A stretch of DNA of 64,000 nt from CAXXXW01 sp963665555 (GCA_963665555.2 OY762308.1:3162001-3226000), one strand, 5' to 3'. Numbered from the stretch's first letter, positions 27,554 through 36,437 are shown. A program made the numbers and translations. Notes: a model not told the origin generated them from the sequence alone.

Positions 27554-28393
27554 ATGCCCCCGCCCGGACCCCGGGCGGGGCGCGCGCCGCCGCTCCGCGT
27601 CCCGCGCCTGCTCGCCCATCGCGGCGCCAGCGCGGTCGCGCCCGAAAACACGCTCGCGGCCTTCCGCGCGGCGGCCCGGGCCGGCGCGCGCTGGGTCGAG
27701 TTCGATGTGCGCCTCGCCCGGTGCGGGACGCCGGTCGTCTTCCACGACGACACGCTGGACCGCCTGACCGACGGGACCGGGCCGCTCGCCGCCCGCGATG
27801 TCGCGGCGTTGAAGCGGCTCGACGCCGGGGTCCGGTTCGGCCCCGCCTTCGCGGGCGAGCGCATCCCGACGCTGGCCGAGGCGCTGGCGGAATGCGGCGC
27901 GCTCGGCCTCGGCGCGAATATCGAGATCAAGCCCAATCCCGGCGAGGCGCGCCGGACCGCGCGCGCGGCGCTGGCGGCGCTGGAGGCCGGGCCGCCCGGC
28001 TTGCGCGGGCGCGCGCTGTTCTCCAGCTTCGAGACGGCGGCGCTGGAGGTCCTGCGCGACGAGGGCGGGGCCTGGCCGCGCGGGCTGCTGCTGAACCGTT
28101 TCGACGGCCCGTGGCGGAAGGACGCGGCCCGCCTCGGCTGCGTTTCGGTCCACCCCCGCGAGACGGCGCTGGACGGCCCGGCGCGCGTGGACGCGATCCG
28201 GGCCGAGGGGCTGGCGGCGCTGGCCTTCGCGGTGAACGACCCGGCGCGCGCGGCGGAGCTGTTCCGCTGGGGCGTGGCCGCGATCTTCACGGACGATCCG
28301 GCGGCGCTGGCGGCCGCGGCGCGGGCGGCGGATCAGGCGGGATCGGCCTCCGGCCTCGGCACGCCGACCGCGCGGAAGCCGCCGTCCACATAG
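27554..28393 (+). CDS. Glycerophosphodiester phosphodiesterase
   Basis: This 279-residue GDPD family protein has LLAHRGASAVAPENTLAAF at its start (catalytic His plus Glu-Asn-Thr). It also has VEFDVRLARCGTPVVFHDDTLDRLTDG, then ANIEIKPNPGE and a late IFTDDPAAL. It should release glycerol-3-phosphate from deacylated phospholipids. No signal peptide is seen, so it is cytoplasmic (UgpQ-like). The last 20 or so residues after the fold are encoded by DNA that also encodes the fabI C-terminus on the other strand, a 61-base convergent overlap. Confidence 0.9.
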   Translation: MPPPGPRAGRAPPLRVPRLLAHRGASAVAPENTLAAFRAAARAGARWVEFDVRLARCGTPVVFHDDTLDRLTDGTGPLAARDVAALKRLDAGVRFGPAFAGERIPTLAEALAECGALGLGANIEIKPNPGEARRTARAALAALEAGPPGLRGRALFSSFETAALEVLRDEGGAWPRGLLLNRFDGPWRKDAARLGCVSVHPRETALDGPARVDAIRAEGLAALAFAVNDPARAAELFRWGVAAIFTDDPAALAAAARAADQAGSASGLGTPTARKPPST

Positions 28394-29175
28394 TGCACCT
28401 CGCCGGTCACGCCGGAGGACAGGCCGCTCAACAGGAACAGCGCCGCGCTCCCGACCTCGGCGAGTTCGATGTTGCGCGCCAGCGGCGCGTTGCGCCCGGA
28501 CCAGCGGTAGACATGGCGGGCGTCGGCGATGGCGGAGCCGGCGAGCGTGCGCATCGGGCCGGGCGAAAGCGCGTTGACCCGTATCCCCCGGGGGCCGAGA
28601 TCGGCCGCGAGGTAGCGCACGCTGGCCTCCAGCGCCGCCTTGGCGACGCCCATCACATTGTAGTTGGGCACGGTGCGCGCCGAGCCGAGATAGCTCAGCG
28701 TCAACAGCGCGCCCCCTTCGCCCATCAGGGGCGCGGCGCGGCGCGCGGCGGCGGTGAAGGAGAAGCAGGAAATGTCCAGCGCGCGCCGGAAATTCTCCCG
28801 CCCGGTCTCGATGTAGCGGCCCCGGAGTTCGGACTTCTCCGCCCAGGCGATGGCGTGGACCAGGAAGTCGAGCCGCCCCCAGGCCCGCCCGACCTCCGCG
28901 AAGGCGGCGTCCAGCCCCGCCTCGTCCGAAACGTCGCACTCCACGGCGAGGTCCGCGCCGACGGACTCCGCGAGCGGGCGCACGCGCCGGGCGATGGTCT
29001 CGTTCTGGTAGGCGAAGGCGAGTTCCGCCCCCTCGGCCGCGAGCGCGGACGCGATGCCCCAGGCGAGCGAGCGCTCGTTGGCGACGCCCATCACCAGGCC
29101 CCGTCGGCCCGCCATCAGGCCGGCCGGGCCGGGCGGGGACCCGCCCGCCGCGCCCTCCGGTTCGCGATCGTCCAC
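28333..29175 (-). CDS. fabI: Enoyl-[acyl-carrier-protein] reductase (NADH), FabI type
   Basis: This enzyme catalyses the last reduction step of fatty acid elongation. Of 280 residues, the core begins GLMAGRRGLVMGVANERSLAWGIA. The active-site Tyr-x6-Lys is in NYNVMGVAKAALE, followed by RVNALSPGPMRTLA. The ATG of the core (29115) has no ribosome-binding site. The GTG at 29175 has GGGGGAG seven bases upstream and lies just after the fabB stop, so I chose it. It is the third gene of the fabA-fabB-fabI operon. Confidence 0.93.
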   Translation of the reverse strand: MDDREPEGAAGGSPPGPAGLMAGRRGLVMGVANERSLAWGIASALAAEGAELAFAYQNETIARRVRPLAESVGADLAVECDVSDEAGLDAAFAEVGRAWGRLDFLVHAIAWAEKSELRGRYIETGRENFRRALDISCFSFTAAARRAAPLMGEGGALLTLSYLGSARTVPNYNVMGVAKAALEASVRYLAADLGPRGIRVNALSPGPMRTLAGSAIADARHVYRWSGRNAPLARNIELAEVGSAALFLLSGLSSGVTGEVHYVDGGFRAVGVPRPEADPA

Positions 29176-29192
29176 CGGCCGCTCCCCCGTCC

Positions 29193-30416
29193 TCAGGCGT
29201 CGCAAGCGCGGAAGGCGAGGACCGAATTGGTGCCGCCGAACCCGAAACTGTTGGACAGCGCGAGGTTGACGCGCGCGTTGTCGCGGCGTTCGCGCAGGAT
29301 CGGCATGTGCTCGGCCTCCGGGTCGAGGGTTTCGATATTGGCCGAGGCGGCGAGGAAGCCGTGCTTCATCATCAGCAGCGTGTAGATCGCCTCGTGCACC
29401 CCGGCCGCGCCCTGCGAATGCCCCGTCAGCGATTTCGTCGAGCCGATGGCGGGAATGGCGTTGCGCTGGCCGAACACCTCCGAGATCGCCTCGAGCTCGC
29501 GGGTGTCGCCGACCGGCGTGCTGGTCCCGTGGGCGTTGATGTAATCCACCGGCTCCTCGACGCCCTCCAGCGCCATCCTCATGCAGCGGGCCGCGCCCTC
29601 GCCCGAGGGCTGCACCATATCCGCCCCGTCCGAGGTGGCGCCGTAGCCGACGATCTCGGCGTAGACATGCGCGCCGCGCGCCCGCGCGCGCTCCATCTCC
29701 TCCAGCACCACGACGCCGCCGCCGCCGGCGATGACGAAACCGTCGCGGCTGGCGTCGTAGGGCCGCGAGGCGGTCTCCGGCGTGTCGTTGTATTTCGAGG
29801 ACAGCGCGCCCATCGCGTCGAACAGCACCGAGAGCGTCCAGTGCAACTCCTCGCCGCCGCCGGCGAACATCGTGTCCTGCTTGCCGAGCCGGATCGCCTC
29901 CCAGGCGTTGCCGATGCAATGCGAACTGGTGGCGCAGGCCGAGCTGATGGAATAGCTCAGCCCCTTGATGCCGAAGGCGGTCGCCAGCGTCGCGGAGTTG
30001 GTGCTCGACATCACGCGGGGCACCATGTAGGGGCCGACGCGCTTCGGCCCGCGCTCGCGCGCGATGTCGAACGCCGCCATCATGTTGGAGGTGGACGGCC
30101 CGCCCGAACCCATCACCATGCCGGCGCGGGGATTGCTCACCTCGCCCGGCTCCAGGCCCGCGTCGGCGATCGCCTGCTCCATGGCGATGTGGTTGTAGGC
30201 CGCGCCCGCGCCCATGAAGCGCATCTTCTTGCGGTCGATACGCTCGCCGGGGTCGAGCTTGAGGGAGCCGTGGACATGGCTGCGGAAGCCCATGTCGCGG
30301 TACTCCTCGCTGAAGACGACGCCGGAGCGGCCCTCGCGCAGCGAGTCCGCGACCTCGTCGGCGTCGTTGCCGATGCTGCAAACGATGCCGAGGCCGGTCA
30401 CCGCGACACGGCGCAT
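29193..30416 (-). CDS. fabB: 3-oxoacyl-[acyl-carrier-protein] synthase I
   Basis: This 407-residue condensing enzyme works in unsaturated fatty acid synthesis. The catalytic triad is Cys161 (SACATSSHC), His296 (NAHGTST) and His333 (GHSQGAAG), matching the E. coli FabB positions closely. SMVMGSGG-like and NSFGFGGTN blocks are also present. The start ATG shares one base with the fabA stop (TGATG), so translation is coupled. FabA supplies the cis-3-decenoyl-ACP that FabB elongates. Confidence 0.96.
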   Translation of the reverse strand: MRRVAVTGLGIVCSIGNDADEVADSLREGRSGVVFSEEYRDMGFRSHVHGSLKLDPGERIDRKKMRFMGAGAAYNHIAMEQAIADAGLEPGEVSNPRAGMVMGSGGPSTSNMMAAFDIARERGPKRVGPYMVPRVMSSTNSATLATAFGIKGLSYSISSACATSSHCIGNAWEAIRLGKQDTMFAGGGEELHWTLSVLFDAMGALSSKYNDTPETASRPYDASRDGFVIAGGGGVVVLEEMERARARGAHVYAEIVGYGATSDGADMVQPSGEGAARCMRMALEGVEEPVDYINAHGTSTPVGDTRELEAISEVFGQRNAIPAIGSTKSLTGHSQGAAGVHEAIYTLLMMKHGFLAASANIETLDPEAEHMPILRERRDNARVNLALSNSFGFGGTNSVLAFRACDA

Positions 30417-30946
30417 CAGCTCGACCCCCGCGCGACGGCCGGGTTGGCGAACAGGCCGACCCGGATGTCCCGGGCCTGGAAGACGGCCGCGCCGTCGCAC
30501 AGCACCCGGCCGTCGGCGACGCCCATGAACAGCCTGCGCATGACGACGCGCTTGATGTCGAGCTGGAAGCGCAGCAGCTTCGCCGTGGGCAGGACCTGGC
30601 CGGTGAACTTGACCTCCCCCACCGAAATCGCGCGCCCCGAGCCGAGGCCGCCGAGCCATCCCAGCGAGAAGCCGAGCAGCTGCCACAGCGCGTCCATGCC
30701 AAGGCAGCCGGGCATCACCGGGTCGCCCTGGAAATGGCACTTGAAGAACCAGAGGTCGGGCTTGATGTCGAGTTCGGCCTCGACCTGGCCCTTGCCGTTC
30801 GCGCCCCCGCTGTCGTCGATGCGGGTGATCCGGTCGAACATCAGCATCGGCGGCAGCGGCAATTGCGCGTTGCCGGGGCCGAACAGCCGGCCCTGCGCGC
30901 ATTCGATCAGCTCCTTGTACCCGAAACTGGAGGCTCGCTTGGACAT
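30416..30946 (-). CDS. fabA: 3-hydroxydecanoyl-[acyl-carrier-protein] dehydratase/isomerase
   Basis: This 176-residue hot-dog-fold enzyme dehydrates 3-hydroxydecanoyl-ACP and isomerises the product, which starts unsaturated fatty acid synthesis. Active-site His71 is in FKCHFQGDPVMPG, and Asp85 is in CLGMDALWQL. The N-terminal LPPMLMFDRIT is typical. ATG 30946 gives the usual length of about 172 residues. It heads the operon with fabB and fabI. Upstream, the 150 bases before the SH3 gene contain no regulator gene such as irr. Confidence 0.96.
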   Translation of the reverse strand: MSKRASSFGYKELIECAQGRLFGPGNAQLPLPPMLMFDRITRIDDSGGANGKGQVEAELDIKPDLWFFKCHFQGDPVMPGCLGMDALWQLLGFSLGWLGGLGSGRAISVGEVKFTGQVLPTAKLLRFQLDIKRVVMRRLFMGVADGRVLCDGAAVFQARDIRVGLFANPAVARGSS

Positions 30947-31097
30947 CGCGTGTCGAATCCCACAGATCGCCCCGGCCCGGCCCGCCGCGCGGCCTTCCGG
31001 GCGCGCCCCCGCCCGGAGGGGCGCGTTCCGGGAGCGAGAAAACCACAAACCGCCGCGGAAAGCCACCGGGTTCGGCGCGCCGCGCGGCGGCGGCCGG

Positions 31098-31601
31098 CTA
31101 CTCCCCGCCTGTGTCCCCGGCGCCCGCGCCCCAGACATGGCGGCGGTCGATCCAGCCGGAGAAGCCGCCGGCCCGGATTTCGCACCAGCCGTCCCGGCAG
31201 TCGCCGAGTTCGGCCACCACGCCCGGCTCCAGCCGCGCGACCGGCCGCGCCGAATCCTCCGGGTCGCGCCGCAGGGTGCGGACCTTGCCGATCGTCACCG
31301 CCGAGCGCGCGCCCGACAACATGCTCCGGTGGACCCAGCCCTCGATCCCCTCGAAGTCGCGCACCTTGCGCCAGTGCTCGAACTCGTCGACCACCTCCAC
31401 GGGCAGGCCGCGCCTCTTGTAGACCCACTCGACCGGGTAGCGCTCGCCGGGGCCGGCCCGCATGTTGACCTCCGCCGCGCCGAGCGAGACCGCGCGCGGC
31501 ACCGGCAGGCCGGTCGCCCGGCCGGTCTCCGCCGCCCGGACCGCCGGCGCGGCCGCCGCCAGGGCCAGGAGCAGACAACAGGTCCAGGCAAGGACGCGCA
31601 T
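31098..31601 (-). CDS. Exported bacterial SH3-domain protein
   Basis: This 167-residue precursor has a clear signal peptide (residues 1-24, LAWTCCLLLALAAAAPAVRAA) and two SH3b repeats. The first contains VNMRAGPGERYPVEWVYKRRGLPVEV and ends with EGWVHRSML. The second contains VAELGDCRDGWCEI and SGWIDRRHVWG. Such proteins bind cell-wall peptides in the periplasm. The paired cysteines in the second repeat could form a disulfide. It is divergent from the 2-hydroxyacid dehydrogenase gene, an arrangement often seen next to fabABI in alphaproteobacteria. Confidence 0.85.
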   Translation of the reverse strand: MRVLAWTCCLLLALAAAAPAVRAAETGRATGLPVPRAVSLGAAEVNMRAGPGERYPVEWVYKRRGLPVEVVDEFEHWRKVRDFEGIEGWVHRSMLSGARSAVTIGKVRTLRRDPEDSARPVARLEPGVVAELGDCRDGWCEIRAGGFSGWIDRRHVWGAGAGDTGGE

Positions 31602-31763
31602 TCGACAATCCCGTCGCGAGGCGGATCGAGACTGGCGCCGCCGGCCGCGGCGCGCAACCCCGAAACCGGCCGCCGCGCGCCGTCCGGGAGCGGCTGGACA
31701 AGCCCCGGACCGGCCGATATATCCGAATCCGCCGCCCGCGCCGGCGGCGAGGGGGCATCCGCC

Positions 31764-32750
31764 ATGGCGACACGAAAACCGCTGGTCATCGTCACGCGCA
31801 AGCTGCCGGACCCGATCGAAACCCGGATGATGGAGCTTTTCGACACCCGCCTGAACCTGACCGACGCCCCCTTCGACCGCGGCGCCCTCGCCGCGGCGGC
31901 GCGCGAGGCGGATGTCCTGGTGCCGACGGTGACGGACCGGATCGACGCCGGCATCCTCGCCGAGGCCGGCCCCCGGCTGCGGCTGATCGCCTCCTTCGGC
32001 ACCGGCGTGGACCATATCGACTTCGCCGCCGCCAAGCGGCGCGGCGTGACGGTGACCAACACGCCCGGCGTGCTGACCGAGGACACGGCCGACATGACGA
32101 TGGCGCTGATCCTCGCGGTGCCGCGCCGGCTGGTGGAGGGGGAGCGGCTGCTGCGTTCGGGCGACTGGGCCGGCTGGGGGCCGACGCTCATGCTCGGCCA
32201 CCGCATCCACGGCAAGCGGCTCGGCATCGTCGGGATGGGCCGGATCGGCCGGGCGGTGGCGCGGCGCGCGCGCGGCTTCGGCCTTTCGGTCCACTACCAC
32301 AACCGCAAGCGCCTGCACCCCGACATCGAGGAGGAGCTCGAGGCCACCTGGTGGGACAACCTCGACCAGATGCTCTCGCGCATGGACATCGTTTCGGTCA
32401 ACTGCCCGCACACGCCGGCGACCTTCCACCTCATTTCGGCGCGCCGCCTGGCGCTGATGCGGCCGCACGCCTACATCGTCAACACCTCGCGCGGCGAGGT
32501 GATCGACGAGGCGGCGCTGGCCGAGGCGCTGCGCAACCGCGACATCGCCGGGGCCGGCCTCGACGTGTTCGAGCACGAGCCCAGGATCGGCCCGGACCTG
32601 CTGGAGCGCGACAACGCGGTGCTGATGCCGCACATGGGGTCCGCGACGCACGAGGGCCGGATCGACATGGGCGAGAAGGTGATCGTCAACATCCGCGCCT
32701 TCACCGACGGCCACGCGCCGCCCGACCGCGTGATCGACACGATGTTCTGA
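31764..32750 (+). CDS. D-2-hydroxyacid dehydrogenase (glyoxylate/hydroxypyruvate reductase-like)
   Basis: This 328-residue NAD(P)-dependent oxidoreductase has the Rossmann motif GIVGMGRIGRAVARRA near residue 155. Catalytic Arg lies in NTSRGEVIDE, Glu in the GLDVFEHEP block and His in LMPHMGSATHEGR. It most resembles glyoxylate reductase (GyaR), which makes glycolate or D-glycerate. ATG 31764 is preferred, although a very long upstream reading frame exists without coding signals. Confidence 0.92.
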   Translation: MATRKPLVIVTRKLPDPIETRMMELFDTRLNLTDAPFDRGALAAAAREADVLVPTVTDRIDAGILAEAGPRLRLIASFGTGVDHIDFAAAKRRGVTVTNTPGVLTEDTADMTMALILAVPRRLVEGERLLRSGDWAGWGPTLMLGHRIHGKRLGIVGMGRIGRAVARRARGFGLSVHYHNRKRLHPDIEEELEATWWDNLDQMLSRMDIVSVNCPHTPATFHLISARRLALMRPHAYIVNTSRGEVIDEAALAEALRNRDIAGAGLDVFEHEPRIGPDLLERDNAVLMPHMGSATHEGRIDMGEKVIVNIRAFTDGHAPPDRVIDTMF

Positions 32751-32782
32751 GGGGGAGCGGGCGGAGCGGCCCCGGCGCCGGG

Positions 32783-33211
32783 TCAGATCGAAAGCGAGAA
32801 GGACCCGTCGGGGCCGTTATAGACGAGGATGCAATTCTCCAGGATGTCCCGCCCGATCAGGGCGATAATTTTTTGTGCACTCAAATTTTCTCCAATAATA
32901 TAAGACAAGTCAAAATTTTTATTCATCTTCGTGATACGAACACGAGCTTGGTATATCCGTACGGGCACATTAGATTGACCAATAGCATTAATTTGGTTGG
33001 TTTGAATCGGCTTCAAACCAAGTTTATTGACGACGCTCATGTCAATCACGGTATATTTCGCCCCCGTATCAATAAGGGCTTGTCCTTTCTCTGGGGCAGC
33101 GCCCGGCGTCAGTTTTTCAATAGCGACGCGCACGTATGGTCCAAAGCAACGCAATTGCTCTTGGGGTGTCAGACCACACACTCCGCGATAACGCTCGTTA
33201 AGGACGGTCAT
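32783..33211 (-). CDS. Retropepsin-like aspartic protease domain protein
   Basis: This 142-residue protein contains the single-lobe retroviral protease pattern. The catalytic Asp48-Thr-Gly-Ala51 is in ALIDTGAKYTVID, and the closing hydrophobic-Gly motif IALIGRDIL lies about 70 residues later. Single-lobe aspartic proteases must dimerise to work. There is no signal peptide. The gene is markedly AT-rich compared with both neighbours, which suggests recent acquisition. Its ATG (preceded by AGGGAGGGGG) overlaps the end of the upstream DUF5678-like gene by 14 bases. The target is unknown. Confidence 0.75.
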   Translation of the reverse strand: MTVLNERYRGVCGLTPQEQLRCFGPYVRVAIEKLTPGAAPEKGQALIDTGAKYTVIDMSVVNKLGLKPIQTNQINAIGQSNVPVRIYQARVRITKMNKNFDLSYIIGENLSAQKIIALIGRDILENCILVYNGPDGSFSLSI

Positions 33212-33458
33212 GTTCCCCCTCCCTGTGAATCACCATCGGATAGAAGCGCGCCAACGGCTTGTCCGCGTCCAGCACCGAACGCACCAGGAACGGCTCCCAG
33301 CCGAGCATTTTCGTGCCCTCGTCCACGCCCTCGTCGTAGGTCTCGTAGGCGCCCCACACCGTCTCGCCCTGGATGACGAGGTACTTCCCCGGGTACTTGG
33401 CCGCGAGTTCCTCGCGGTTGGCCCTCAGGAACCTCGCTTCGATCTCGAAGAACGCCAT
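33198..33458 (-). CDS. Small DUF5678-like protein, partner of the retropepsin gene
   Basis: This 86-residue protein has LAAKYPGKYLVIQGETVWGAYETYDEGVDEG in its first half, the kind of core seen in DUF5678. It continues with EPFLVRSVLDADKPLARFYP. The function is unknown. It overlaps the start of the retropepsin-like gene by 14 bases, so the two are co-translated. Its GC content is normal, whereas the partner is AT-rich. ATG 33458 has a GGAGGGGAG-like site upstream. Confidence 0.7.
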   Translation of the reverse strand: MAFFEIEARFLRANREELAAKYPGKYLVIQGETVWGAYETYDEGVDEGTKMLGWEPFLVRSVLDADKPLARFYPMVIHREGEHDRP

Positions 33459-33520
33459 CGCTCCCCTCCTTTCGCCGAAATCGGAACGCACGGAGAATAT
33501 GCGCCGCCCGGCCGCGCCCG

Positions 33521-34324
33521 TCAATCCGCGGCGGCCGGCGCCGGCGGGCGGATGGTCGGGGCGTCGCCGCAGAGCGGGCAGGACGGGGAGCGGCGGTAGC
33601 GGATGTCGCGGAAGGACAGCGCCAGCGCGTCGAAGATCAGCAGCCGGCCCGACATCGACTCGCCGATCCCCAGCAGCTCCTTCAGGACCTCGACCGCCTG
33701 CAATGTCCCGATCGCGCCGGCGACGGCGCCGAATATCCCCGCCTCCTCGCAGCGCGGCACCGCGTGGGGCGGCGGCGGGTCGCGGAACAGGCAGCGGTAG
33801 CACGGCTCCCCCTCGCGGCCGGGCACGCCGGCGCGATAGGTCGTCAACTGCCCCTCGAAGCGCAGCAGCGCGCCGGAGACCACCGGCTTGCCGGCGAAAT
33901 AGGCCGCGTCGTTGATCAGGTAGCGGGTCTCGAAATTGTCGGTCCCGTCCACCACGAGGTCGTACTCGGCGAACAGGGCGGCGGCGTTGTCCGGGCCGAG
34001 CCGGGCCTCGTGGGCGCGGATGTCGATGGTCGGGTTGATCCGCTCCAGCGTCTCGCGCGCCGAGCGCGCCTTGGGCGCGCCGATCGACGCGGTGGCGTGG
34101 ACGATCTGGCGCTGCAGGTTCGACAGGTCCACCCTGTCGTCGTCCACGATCCCGAGCGTCCCGACCCCCGCCGCCGCGAGATACATCAGCGCCGGCGAGC
34201 CGAGGCCGCCCGCGCCGACGCACAGCACGCGCGAGCGGAGCAGCTTCTCCTGCCCCTCGTCGCCCACCTCGTCCAGGATCAGGTGGCGGGCGTAGCGCTC
34301 GAACAGGTCGTCGGGCAGGTCCAT
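33521..34324 (-). CDS. moeB: MoeB/ThiF/HesA family adenylyltransferase
   Basis: This 267-residue E1-like enzyme adenylates the C-terminal glycine of a ubiquitin-like sulfur carrier (MoaD or ThiS). The ATP-binding glycine motif is VGAGGLGSPALMYLAAAG. The conserved DDDRVDLSNLQRQ and GTDNFETRYLIND are present. Zinc cysteine pairs are CYRC and CPLC. There is no rhodanese extension. I chose ATG 34324, which lies seven bases after AGGGAG; GTG 34330, overlapping the dut stop, is the alternative. It is the last gene of the coaBC-dut-moeB operon. Confidence 0.9.
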   Translation of the reverse strand: MDLPDDLFERYARHLILDEVGDEGQEKLLRSRVLCVGAGGLGSPALMYLAAAGVGTLGIVDDDRVDLSNLQRQIVHATASIGAPKARSARETLERINPTIDIRAHEARLGPDNAAALFAEYDLVVDGTDNFETRYLINDAAYFAGKPVVSGALLRFEGQLTTYRAGVPGREGEPCYRCLFRDPPPPHAVPRCEEAGIFGAVAGAIGTLQAVEVLKELLGIGESMSGRLLIFDALALSFRDIRYRRSPSCPLCGDAPTIRPPAPAAAD

Positions 34325-34326
34325 CG

Positions 34327-34806
34327 TCACGCTCCCTGGCCGGCCGAGCCCCCGGTCGAGCCGAAACCGCCGGCGCCGCGCGCCGTCGGCGCCAGCCGGG
34401 CCGCCTCGGCGAGGCCGGCCCGCGCGACCGGCGCGAACACCATCTGCGCCACCCGGTCGCCGCGCGCCACCGCGAAGGGCGCGTCGCCGTGGTTGACCAG
34501 CAGGACGAGGATTTCGCCGCGATAGTCGCGGTCCACCGTGCCCGGCGCGTTCAGCACCGTCACCCCATGCGCGCGCGCGAGGCCGGAGCGCGGCCTTATC
34601 TGCCCCTCCCAGCCCTCCGGGATCGCCATCGCCAGCCCGGTCGGCACCGCCGCCCGGCCGCCGGGGGGGATGGTCACCGTCCCGTCCACGGCGGCGCGCA
34701 GGTCCATGCCGGCGCTCCCCTCCGTGCGGTAGTCCGGGAGCGGCAGCCCCTCCCCGTGGGGCAGGCGGGCGACGAGCGCCTCGATCCGTTCGCCGGCCCG
34801 CGTCAC
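34327..34806 (-). CDS. dut: Deoxyuridine 5'-triphosphate nucleotidohydrolase
   Basis: This 159-residue trimeric dUTPase keeps uracil out of DNA and supplies dUMP. All five family motifs are visible in order: AGMDLRA, RPRSGLA, LNAPGTVDRDYRGEI, RGDRVAQMV and the C-terminal RGAGGFGSTG. The start is GTG 34806, which overlaps the coaBC stop (GTGA). The coaBC-dut pairing is conserved in many proteobacteria. Confidence 0.95.
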   Translation of the reverse strand: MTRAGERIEALVARLPHGEGLPLPDYRTEGSAGMDLRAAVDGTVTIPPGGRAAVPTGLAMAIPEGWEGQIRPRSGLARAHGVTVLNAPGTVDRDYRGEILVLLVNHGDAPFAVARGDRVAQMVFAPVARAGLAEAARLAPTARGAGGFGSTGGSAGQGA

Positions 34807-36035
34807 CGCGCCGGCCCCCCGCCGGCGAGCCGGCCGGCGACGCGCCGCGCGAGGCGGGCCGCCACCTCGTCCTTGCCCATGCGCGGCCAGTCCTCCGCGC
34901 CGTCGGCGGTGACCAGGTGGACGGTGTTGCTGTCGCCGCCGAACACGCCCGCGCCCGGCCCCACGTCGTTGGCGACGATCCAGTCGCAGCCCTTGCGCAG
35001 GCGCTTGGCCGCCGCGTTGCCGACCACCGCCTCGGTCTCGGCGGCGAAGCCCACCACCAGTTCCGGGCGCCCCGGCCCGGCGCGCGACAGGGCGGCGAGG
35101 ATGTCCGGGTTCTCGGCCAGCGCCAGCGCCGGCGGGCCGGAGCCGTCCTTCTTCAGCTTGCCGGGCGCGGCCTCGGCGACCCGCCAGTCGGCGACCGCCG
35201 CCGCGCACACCGCCACGTCCGCCGGCAGCGCCGCCTCGCAGGCCGCCAGCATCTCGCGCGCCGACTCGATCCGCGACACACGCACTCCCGGCGGATCGGC
35301 CAGCGCCGTCGGCCCGGTCACCAGCACGGTCTCCGCCCCCAGCCCGGCCAGCGCCGCCGCGATGGCGTGGCCCTGCTTGCCGGAGGAGCGGTTGGCGATG
35401 TAGCGCACCGGGTCGATCGGCTCCCAGGTCGGCCCGGAGGTCACCAGCGCGCGCCGCCCGGAAAGCGGCCCGCCGCCCGCCGCCGCCGGCCCCGCGCCCA
35501 GCGCGGCCTCTATCGCCGCGGCGATCTCCTCCGGCTCCGCCATCCGGCCGGGGCCGTACTCGCCGCAGGCCATGTCGCCCTCGCCCGGCCCGACCGTCAG
35601 CAGGCCGCGCGCGCGCAGGACCGCGAGGTTCTCGACCGTCGCCGGATGGCGCCACATCCGCACATTCATCGCCGGCGCGGCCAGCACCGGCTTGTCGGTC
35701 GCGAGCAGCACCGTCGAGGCGAGGTCGTCGGCCAGCCCGGCGCGCATCTTGGCCAGCAGGTCCGCCGTCGCCGGCGCGACGACCAGCAGGTCGGCCTCGC
35801 GGGAGAGGCGGATATGGCCCATCTCGGATTCGTCGGTAAGCGAGAACAGTTCGCCGTACACCTTGTCGCCGGTCAGCGCCTGCAGGCTGAGCGGGGCGAC
35901 GAACCGCGCGCCGGCCGCGGTGAGGACCGCGCGGACCGCCGCGCCCCGGCGCGCCAGCAGCCGGACCAGCTCCAGGCTCTTGTAGGCGGCGATGCCGCCG
36001 CCGACGACCAGGAGAACGCGCCTGTCCCGGAGCAT
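34803..36035 (-). CDS. coaBC: Bifunctional phosphopantothenoylcysteine decarboxylase / phosphopantothenate-cysteine ligase
   Basis: This 410-residue enzyme carries out two steps of coenzyme A synthesis. The CoaC half (about residues 1-190) has the flavin-binding GGIAAYKSLELVRLL and the substrate-clamp APAMNVRMW. The CoaB half begins with ALVTSGPTWEPIDPVRYIANRSSGKQG. It contains VAVCAAAVADWR and ends with an NDVGPGAGVFGGDSN segment. ATG 36035 gives the family N-terminus. It heads the operon. Confidence 0.95.
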   Translation of the reverse strand: MLRDRRVLLVVGGGIAAYKSLELVRLLARRGAAVRAVLTAAGARFVAPLSLQALTGDKVYGELFSLTDESEMGHIRLSREADLLVVAPATADLLAKMRAGLADDLASTVLLATDKPVLAAPAMNVRMWRHPATVENLAVLRARGLLTVGPGEGDMACGEYGPGRMAEPEEIAAAIEAALGAGPAAAGGGPLSGRRALVTSGPTWEPIDPVRYIANRSSGKQGHAIAAALAGLGAETVLVTGPTALADPPGVRVSRIESAREMLAACEAALPADVAVCAAAVADWRVAEAAPGKLKKDGSGPPALALAENPDILAALSRAGPGRPELVVGFAAETEAVVGNAAAKRLRKGCDWIVANDVGPGAGVFGGDSNTVHLVTADGAEDWPRMGKDEVAARLARRVAGRLAGGGPAR

Positions 36036-36064
36036 GGCGCCGCGCGGCCGGGGGGCCGGCCCGT

Positions 36065-36244
36065 TCAGCCGGCCGCGGCGGCCGCCGCCGGGCGGAGCCG
36101 GTACAGCCGCGAGCAATAGGGGCACATGACCTCGCCCTCCTCCCCGATGGCGAGGAACACCCTCGGATGGCCGAGCGGGCCGCGCCCGCCGTCGCAGGCG
36201 ACCCGGGGCGAGTCGGTGTGGATTATCTCCGTCGGCCTCGGCAT
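36065..36244 (-). CDS. Zinc-finger (zf-CHCC, NDUFS6-like) protein
   Basis: This 59-residue protein carries a CHCC zinc site: Cys17, His26, Cys41 and Cys44 in VACDGG...LGHPRVFL...VMCPYCSRLY. It resembles the small zf-CHCC proteins of alphaproteobacteria related to the mitochondrial complex I subunit NDUFS6. ATG 36244 is used; the longer upstream frame is not convincing. It is divergent from the ABC transporter gene, with a 193-base gap in which nothing clear was seen. Confidence 0.82.
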   Translation of the reverse strand: MPRPTEIIHTDSPRVACDGGRGPLGHPRVFLAIGEEGEVMCPYCSRLYRLRPAAAAAAG

Positions 36245-36437
36245 CGCCCCTTTCCCCGTCGCTCCGTCGAGCCTTCCCGGCGCGCGCAAGATACACCGCG
36301 TGGCGGGATTTTCAACGCGCGCGTGGCGCGCCGCCGTCCCGCGGGCGCCGAACGGGGTCAGGCGGGTGACTCCGCGCCCGCGCGCCGCTAGATTCCGCGC
36401 CGCTCCCGCTCCACCCCACTCCCGGGACCCCCGCCGC

